A stretch of DNA of 9,867 bases from an archaeon. GTDB taxonomy: Archaea; Altiarchaeota; Altiarchaeia; IMC4; QMZM01. Below are positions 5,347-9,867 of the stretch, piece by piece. Both the position numbers and the translations under genes were made by a program. A model generated the notes under the pieces. The model was given only the letters and a program-made list of their open reading frames with translations, was not told where the DNA came from and searched no databases. How positions within the stretch are numbered: the first letter of the stretch is position 1; each line of letters begins with the position of its first letter. The DNA is taken from positions 1 to 9,867 of the forward strand of contig JAOZNG010000035.1 in assembly GCA_029933895.1 (NCBI GenBank), in the 5' to 3' direction.

Positions 5347-7734
5347 ATGATGGAGATAGCCTATCTAAACGGGAAAGCCAACATGAAGGTCAGACACTCC
5401 GACGATTCTAAAGAAGACTTTGATATTGAGGAAATAATACACAGCCTGAGAAACATCGGCGCATCCTCTCTTGTCGCCACAAAGGTAGCGACCGAGATGG
5501 CAGAGAACGTATACGACGGGATAAGCACGGCAGAGATCAGGCTGATGTCCTACAAGAAACTCCGGAAGATAAGCCCCAAACTAGCCGAGAAATACAAGTA
5601 CAGAACCAAACTCAGGGTCAGGACCTCCAAGTCCACGCTGGAGGGATTCGACCATAAGAAAATCATAAGCTCCCTGATGAAGGAAACAGAACTTAAGGAA
5701 GAAATCGCAGAGAAAATATCCAGGGATGTGGAGAAGGAGCTGGAGAAGCTGAAACTCTCCTATGTTACAGCACCCTTAATCAGGGAAATAGCCTGCGTTA
5801 AACTGCTGGAGCACGGCCTGGAGAAGGAGAGGGCGAGATACACACGACTAGGTATGCCCGTATTCGACGTCAAAAGCCTGATAGAGTTTCCCTCCACCGA
5901 AAACGCCAACCTCCAGTACAATCCCGAGTCAGTGCATAAGCTTATGGCTGACCAGATATCCAAGGAATACTCCCTCATAAATGTATTACCCATCGATTTA
6001 GCGGACTCCCACATGAGGGGTGAGGTGCACATACACGACCTTGATTATTTCTCCACCAGACCATTCTGTTTCTCACATGACATAAGATTCTTCCTAAAGA
6101 ACGGTTTCAAGGCTGATGGAGTAGGAAACCATACCGCAGTAGCAGGACCAGCCAATAGACCTGAGGTGGCTTTCCTCCACGCAGCTAAGGTTTTAGCTGC
6201 CTCACAGACCAACTGCGCCGGAGGCCAGGGCTTCTCCTACTTCAACACCTTCCTCTCCCCATACATTGAGGGCCTAGATTACGAGAAGGTTAAGCAGCTG
6301 GCCCAGATGTTCATCTATGAGCTGTCTCAGATGTATGTTGCTAGAGGCGGACAGGTTGTTTTCTCCAGCATAGACTGCGATATGTCCGTGCCTGAACAAT
6401 TCAGGGACATCCCGGCCATCCTACCCGGTGGGAGGGTAAAGGATTCGGTAACGTTCTCCGACTTCGAGGATGAGACCAAGACACTCTTCAACGCTATACT
6501 GGACGTTTATCTGGGGGGGGATTATACCGGGAAAAGCTTTAATTTCCCGAAATTCGAGGTGCAGGTTCACCCCGACGATATAAGACATGGGAGAAACCAG
6601 GATGAGCTATTAAAGGTCTCGGAGCTGGCGGCGAAGTTCGGCACACCCTACTACATAATACACCAGCCATACATGCCTGATTTCGCATGCTACCAGTGTT
6701 GTTCATTTCTGATGCCGTTGGATGATGCCTCGACAGAGGATGATGTAGTCAACGGAACCATACGGGGCGGAGGACTTCAGGTGATAACCATCAATCTACC
6801 CCAGCTGGCGTATGAATCAAATGGAGACGATGATAAACTATTCCAGCTCCTCCTGGAGAGGATGGAGACGGCAAAGGAGGCGCTGGTATTGAAGAAAGAC
6901 ATAATTGACCGTAACCTGGAGAATAATCTGCTGCCTTTCATGAACCAGCCGGTGGATGAGGAAGGCACCAGATACCTTGCAACAGACAAACAGAGCTACA
7001 TCATAGGGCTGGTGGGGATGAATGAGATGGTGAAAGCCCACACAGGAGAGGAACTGCATGAGTCAGATGATTCATGGAGGTTTGGTTTGAGGGTGATGAA
7101 GCGGATGAAGGATACTGTGGCAGACTTCAGGCAGGAGACAGGTCTGAACTTCGCGTTGGCGAGAACCCCGGCAGAGTCCTGCAGCTACCGGCTGGCCCAA
7201 ATAGACCTTAAGAGATACGACGGCAGGGTTGTGGCAAACGGTCCAAGTGAGGCAGCATACTACACGAACTCCTTCCATGTGAATCCTTCAGCAGACATCC
7301 CCCTATGGAAGAGACTGAGCATTGAGGGAGCATTCCATCCCCTGACAGACGGTGGCGCGATGAGCCATGTCTGGCTCGGGGAATCGAATCCCGGAGCTGA
7401 GGGACTATATGAGTTAACCAAAAAGATAGCCACAAAGACCGCGATACAGTATTTCGCCTTCACCAAGGACTTATCTGTCTGCAAGAACTGCAACTTCACA
7501 GTTGGGGGATTAAAAGATAACTGCCCAAGGTGCGGTTCATCCAACATGGAGTGGTGGTCCCGTATCACCGGATACTACCAGAACGTTGCTGGATGGAATA
7601 AGGGCAAACTGGAGGAGCTTGCTGAGAGAAGACGCTACGGCGCCTCAGGGAAGACAACAGAAGTGGACGAGAAAATCAGGAAGAAGCTGGAGCATACCGG
7701 CAAGAAAGGCTGGGACAGTGAATATGATTTCTAG
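5347..7734 (+). CDS. nrdD: Anaerobic (class III) ribonucleoside-triphosphate reductase, large subunit
   Basis: This glycyl-radical enzyme makes deoxyribonucleotides from ribonucleoside triphosphates without oxygen. Its 795 residues are longer than well-known NrdD proteins, mainly because two ATP-cone regulatory domains sit in tandem (about 14-85 and 88-168) where one is usual. The catalytic barrel follows: NCAGGQGFSYFN at 289-300 holds Cys290, and CYQCCSFL at 448-455 holds Cys448, Cys451 and Cys452, one of which is expected to be the thiyl-radical cysteine on the finger loop. INLPQLAYE is at 482-490. A zinc site is formed by Cys712, Cys715, Cys726 and Cys729. RITGYY at 739-744 places the radical glycine at Gly742, followed by NKGKLEELAERR. 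Tandem ATGs lie at 5347 and 5350 with no Shine-Dalgarno, so either may be used. The stop is TAG, and the redoxin gene follows six bases later in the same frame. The NrdG activase that must install the radical is not in this window. Confidence 0.97.
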   Translation: MMEIAYLNGKANMKVRHSDDSKEDFDIEEIIHSLRNIGASSLVATKVATEMAENVYDGISTAEIRLMSYKKLRKISPKLAEKYKYRTKLRVRTSKSTLEGFDHKKIISSLMKETELKEEIAEKISRDVEKELEKLKLSYVTAPLIREIACVKLLEHGLEKERARYTRLGMPVFDVKSLIEFPSTENANLQYNPESVHKLMADQISKEYSLINVLPIDLADSHMRGEVHIHDLDYFSTRPFCFSHDIRFFLKNGFKADGVGNHTAVAGPANRPEVAFLHAAKVLAASQTNCAGGQGFSYFNTFLSPYIEGLDYEKVKQLAQMFIYELSQMYVARGGQVVFSSIDCDMSVPEQFRDIPAILPGGRVKDSVTFSDFEDETKTLFNAILDVYLGGDYTGKSFNFPKFEVQVHPDDIRHGRNQDELLKVSELAAKFGTPYYIIHQPYMPDFACYQCCSFLMPLDDASTEDDVVNGTIRGGGLQVITINLPQLAYESNGDDDKLFQLLLERMETAKEALVLKKDIIDRNLENNLLPFMNQPVDEEGTRYLATDKQSYIIGLVGMNEMVKAHTGEELHESDDSWRFGLRVMKRMKDTVADFRQETGLNFALARTPAESCSYRLAQIDLKRYDGRVVANGPSEAAYYTNSFHVNPSADIPLWKRLSIEGAFHPLTDGGAMSHVWLGESNPGAEGLYELTKKIATKTAIQYFAFTKDLSVCKNCNFTVGGLKDNCPRCGSSNMEWWSRITGYYQNVAGWNKGKLEELAERRRYGASGKTTEVDEKIRKKLEHTGKKGWDSEYDF

Positions 7735-7738
7735 GAGA
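7733..7738 (+). promoter_or_regulatory. Ribosome binding site of the redoxin gene
   Basis: AGGAGA overlaps the TAG stop of nrdD and ends two bases before the ATG at 7741. This is the purine-rich site expected for a downstream gene in an operon. It argues that the redoxin is made by its own initiation event, coupled to termination of nrdD. Confidence 0.6.
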
Positions 7739-7740
7739 AA

Positions 7741-8001
7741 ATGACCAGATTAACTCTCTACACCTCAACGAATTGTCCACGATGCCCTGACGCCAAGAAA
7801 ATAGTGGAGGATGTGACCAAAGCCCTTAGGTTGAAGAAGAACGAGGACTGGGAGATAAGGAATATCGATGAGGAAGAGAACATGTTAACTGCTTTACAGT
7901 ATCAGATAGCGTCCACTCCCTCGATAGTAATAGACGGGGAGGTTTTCTCTATGGGAGAGGTACCCGATAGAGAAAAGCTGGTGGATAAACTAAAAGACTA
8001 G
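7741..8001 (+). CDS. Glutaredoxin / NrdH-like redoxin
   Basis: An 86-residue cytoplasmic thioredoxin-fold protein. The redox-active pair is Cys12 and Cys15 in TNCPRCPDAKK, directly after the first beta strand (LTLYTST). The cis-proline expected opposite the active site is Pro60 in ASTPSIVIDG, followed by the third strand and a C-terminal helix. The length is typical of glutaredoxin and NrdH-type proteins, and the CPRC motif is not the CGPC of classical thioredoxin. Position six bases after nrdD strongly suggests that it delivers electrons to the reductase. It is known that some class III reductases use a redoxin instead of formate, including a methanogen enzyme supplied by an NrdH-like protein. 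That pairing is inferred here from context. No reductase for the redoxin itself is nearby. Confidence 0.9.
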   Translation: MTRLTLYTSTNCPRCPDAKKIVEDVTKALRLKKNEDWEIRNIDEEENMLTALQYQIASTPSIVIDGEVFSMGEVPDREKLVDKLKD

Positions 8002-8049
8002 CTTTCCAGCCTCCACGCACTTCCTCCCCCGGTTATAGCAGCCATTCTT

Positions 8050-8904
8050 TCACACAGGGCTCCTGAAACCCCGCGTGAATACTATGTCCGCTACCCTAAC
8101 ACCCATGTGGCGTGCAATCAGGGGGCACTTAACCATCAACAGGAAATAGATGTAGTCCTCCCTGTTCAGGCCTTCAAAGTTGCCCTGTCCCTTGCTTAAA
8201 ACCAAATCAGCCTCACGCAGCTTCTCAAGAAAGAGCGGGTCTGTTCTCTCAGGACCGCTTCCTTCCATACCGTTGCCGATGTAATCCACATCCACCCTGC
8301 CTCCTAAACCTGCTACTTCAACATCATCCAGGGTCGCATCATTTATTATGGGGCCGCCTTTCACTACCAACGTAATCCTCTTATCCCTGAATTCCTCAAT
8401 CAACACCCTGTCAAAAACTATCTCTCCCGCATTATCCGCGAGATAATATATATGCACAGCCTTCCTGAGCTCGTTTCTGAATTCATCCATGGAGTCCAGG
8501 GCGAAATCCATCTCAAGCACCCTCTCTATGGTCTCCTCAACATTAAATGCCCGGTTCACGCCGTAGTCTATCACGTTACCGGCCACCGCCAGCTTCACCG
8601 CAGTATAGAGCGGGTCATCTGACTCCCTGACCTGTTGTTTAAGCCATGGATACAACCCCAGAGCCAGCTTATTGTCATGTAACTTGATCTCCCTGTAGGG
8701 GTCGTCATTACCTGAAACCCGCCTTATTACTTCATGGACCTGATGTGCTATCTCAGGTGGACTGCACTCATAAGATAATCTACTAAGCAATCCAGCAGTC
8801 TCCCTCAGAATCTCCTCCTGTTTTCTCTCATCATCTGTTGCTATCCTAGCGGTCTTCAACGCCTGCTGCATGAAACAGGGCACGCAGTCTAGATTAACGT
8901 TCAC
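8050..8904 (-). CDS. DUF89 / ARMT1-like metal-dependent phosphatase
   Basis: A 284-residue stand-alone archaeal DUF89 protein. The family includes metal-dependent phosphatases proposed to remove damaged or unwanted phosphometabolites; in the archaeal branch the substrate is unknown. Visible family features are the N-terminal CVPCFMQQALKTAR with Cys7 and Cys10, AGNVIDYG at 108-115, and the likely metal-binding YLADNAGEIVFD at 154-165 (Asp157, Asn158). VKGGPIINDAT at 181-191 carries Asp189, a further aspartate is Asp194, and SKGQGNFEGL is at 237-246. The start is GTG, supported by a GGGGTG site (minus strand, 8917-8912) seven bases upstream and by putting the CxxC motif at the N-terminus. It overlaps the methyltransferase stop by four bases (GTGA), so the two are translationally coupled and last in an operon that starts beyond the window. 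The 3' end faces the redoxin gene across 48 bases with no obvious terminator. Confidence 0.9.
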   Translation of the reverse strand: MNVNLDCVPCFMQQALKTARIATDDERKQEEILRETAGLLSRLSYECSPPEIAHQVHEVIRRVSGNDDPYREIKLHDNKLALGLYPWLKQQVRESDDPLYTAVKLAVAGNVIDYGVNRAFNVEETIERVLEMDFALDSMDEFRNELRKAVHIYYLADNAGEIVFDRVLIEEFRDKRITLVVKGGPIINDATLDDVEVAGLGGRVDVDYIGNGMEGSGPERTDPLFLEKLREADLVLSKGQGNFEGLNREDYIYFLLMVKCPLIARHMGVRVADIVFTRGFRSPV

Positions 8905-9503
8905 CGTAAAACACCCCGTAGAGCATATATGGCGGCATATCCCCTCTCTCCTGTAGCAAAAATTCTCTCCCCCTTGATTCCCAGAATAAGCTCCTCCCCT
9001 AACTCAAACCACTTACTGAGGTAATCCCTTACCTCTCCAGCGTTCCTGTTAACGTATCTGGAGATATATCCCCCACCTGACACCCTCACCCTGTAGTACT
9101 CTGACTCATGGTTCAACAACAAAACAATAATCCTGCCGTTATCGGATAAAACCCTTACGGTCTCATCTATAGCCCTCCTGTAGTCGTCGATGAACTCCAT
9201 TGATGTCACATAGAAAACGCAGTCGAAGCTGTTGTCATGGAACGGTAAATTCTCTGCCCCAGCAACAACAAAAACATTACTACAGGCTTTCCTCGCCGCC
9301 TTAATCATTTCCCTGTCTGAATCAACTCCCCTGATATCGAAACCAGATAGCTCCCGCTCAAATACACCTGGACCGCAGCCCACGTCCAGTATCCTCTGGC
9401 AGCCTCTCAGGTGCCTTCTCAGGTATTCCACCTCCCCCTGCAATATCCCCGTCCCTAGAGGGGTCTCGTAGAACTCCAGGTATCTCTCTATCAATCTAAA
9501 CAC
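8901..9503 (-). CDS. Class I SAM-dependent methyltransferase
   Basis: A 200-residue cytoplasmic enzyme of the Methyltransf_11/UbiE-like type that should transfer a methyl group from S-adenosylmethionine to an unknown acceptor. Motif I is ILDVGCGPG (38-46), the acidic ribose-contacting residue is probably Asp61 in GVDSD, AENLPFHD is at 83-90, and FDCVFYVTSMEF at 93-104 is the motif IV region, followed by RVLSDNGRIIVLLL. The C-terminal third (about 135-200) is the variable acceptor region and gives no clue to the substrate. The start is uncertain. GTG at 9503 overlaps the upstream gene by 13 bases, whereas TTG at 9494 overlaps by four and has AGGTG six bases before it. Either choice keeps the whole SAM fold. 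The tight overlaps with the metallo-hydrolase upstream and the DUF89 gene downstream indicate a shared pathway. Confidence 0.88.
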   Translation of the reverse strand: MFRLIERYLEFYETPLGTGILQGEVEYLRRHLRGCQRILDVGCGPGVFERELSGFDIRGVDSDREMIKAARKACSNVFVVAGAENLPFHDNSFDCVFYVTSMEFIDDYRRAIDETVRVLSDNGRIIVLLLNHESEYYRVRVSGGGYISRYVNRNAGEVRDYLSKWFELGEELILGIKGERIFATGERGYAAIYALRGVLR

Positions 9504-9867
9504 CTACAACCTGCACAACCCGGAACGGTTTCTTCCGGAAACAACTCCCTTATCTCTTTCTTGTGTTGGGTGCAGTGACAGGGCACAATCAAACCTAAAC
9601 CCTCAAGAGCCTTGAACCTGTTGAAGCCGTGGAATCCCCCTAACACACCATAAAGCCTCCCGAATTCCCCAGCCCTCTCCAGTACAGCCTCCAAGCCGGG
9701 GTGAGCGCATCCTGTAACCGCCAGCATACCTTTACCTGTTTCCAGAACAAGGGATTGCTCCTTTATGTGGGACCCCAGCTCGCCGGTGGAATAAACTCCA
9801 TCAGCTATCTCCATGGCATCAGATACCTCAACCAATCTATGCTCCCTGAGTATGTCTCTTTTCATGT
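9491..9867 (-). CDS. C-terminal part of a metallo-beta-lactamase-fold hydrolase, COG1237-like (partial)
   Basis: The frame is open to the window edge, so the N-terminal half of the gene, including the expected HxHxDH metal motif, lies outside. The Met at 9865 is probably internal. Visible are GVYSTGELG (23-31 of the 124 residues seen), TGCAHPGLEAVL (51-62) with a metal-ligand histidine, VLGGFHGFNRF (74-84), and LIVPCHCTQHKKEI (92-105), the C-terminal histidine motif. These match the COG1237 group, whose members are often labelled dihydropterin-ribofuranosylaminobenzene-phosphate synthases without firm biochemical support. An unusual cysteine-rich end, CAGCRC at 117-122, closes the protein. 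The stop codon lies inside the start of the methyltransferase gene, so the two are co-translated. Confidence 0.82.
   Translation of the reverse strand, partial: MKRDILREHRLVEVSDAMEIADGVYSTGELGSHIKEQSLVLETGKGMLAVTGCAHPGLEAVLERAGEFGRLYGVLGGFHGFNRFKALEGLGLIVPCHCTQHKKEIRELFPEETVPGCAGCRCLD

Noticed and set aside
5339..5350. Three-codon upstream frame ATG TCA AAA TGA overlapping the nrdD start
   Set aside because: If nrdD is leaderless this is not on the transcript or sits at its very end; so short a frame occurs easily by chance.
6513..6520. Run of eight G in nrdD as a possible slippage or frameshift site
   Set aside because: It encodes an in-frame Leu-Gly-Gly-Asp, and the protein continues with good family motifs on both sides, so there is no evidence of slippage.
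7072..7568. Overlapping minus-strand frames inside nrdD
   Set aside because: They are opposite the conserved glycyl-radical region of nrdD; their composition is that of antisense shadows.
8002..8049. Terminator or small RNA between the redoxin and DUF89 genes
   Set aside because: The 48 bases show no T-run, hairpin or promoter element that can be supported.

Overview
The window looks like chromosomal DNA of an anaerobic archaeon, most likely of euryarchaeal type. Four things point this way. TiaS is an archaea-specific tRNA-modifying enzyme. The oxygen-sensitive class III ribonucleotide reductase implies anaerobic life. Several genes have a TATA-like element about 30 bases before the start codon and no Shine-Dalgarno site, which suggests leaderless transcripts, while genes inside operons do carry purine-rich sites. 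The TctA-like membrane protein, the DUF89 protein and the COG1237-type metallo-beta-lactamase-fold protein also fit an archaeon. Arginine is mostly encoded by AGA/AGG and isoleucine often by ATA. The species cannot be named from the sequence alone.

Layout, left to right. The left edge holds the first codons of a leftward gene with a very strong ribosome binding site. Divergent from it is an AT-rich gene for a XerA-like tyrosine recombinase (104-958), followed 21 bases later by tiaS (980-2269). Next comes a secreted protein with cell-wall-binding-type repeats and a long helical C-terminal region (about 2346-3932). It converges on a leftward polytopic membrane protein of the TctA/COG1784 family (3946-5157), with only 13 bases between the two stop codons. 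A 189-base divergent promoter region separates that gene from a rightward pair: nrdD with two tandem ATP-cone domains (5347-7734) and a small glutaredoxin/NrdH-like redoxin (7741-8001). The right end is a tightly overlapping leftward operon: a COG1237-like metallo-hydrolase (cut by the window edge), a SAM-dependent methyltransferase and a DUF89 metal-dependent phosphatase-like protein.

How the genes work together. nrdD and the redoxin form a clear unit for anaerobic dNTP synthesis, with the redoxin as the probable source of reducing equivalents. No gene for the radical-SAM activase NrdG lies in the window. The right-hand operon is held together by 13-base (or 4-base) and 4-base overlaps and is the best candidate for an uncharacterised pathway, but the sequence does not reveal its substrate. 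tiaS decodes AUA codons through tRNA-Ile2 and is a housekeeping gene. The recombinase is compositionally distinct from its neighbours and may be a recent arrival. No rRNA, tRNA, CRISPR array, insertion sequence or gene-free stretch longer than 300 bases was seen.
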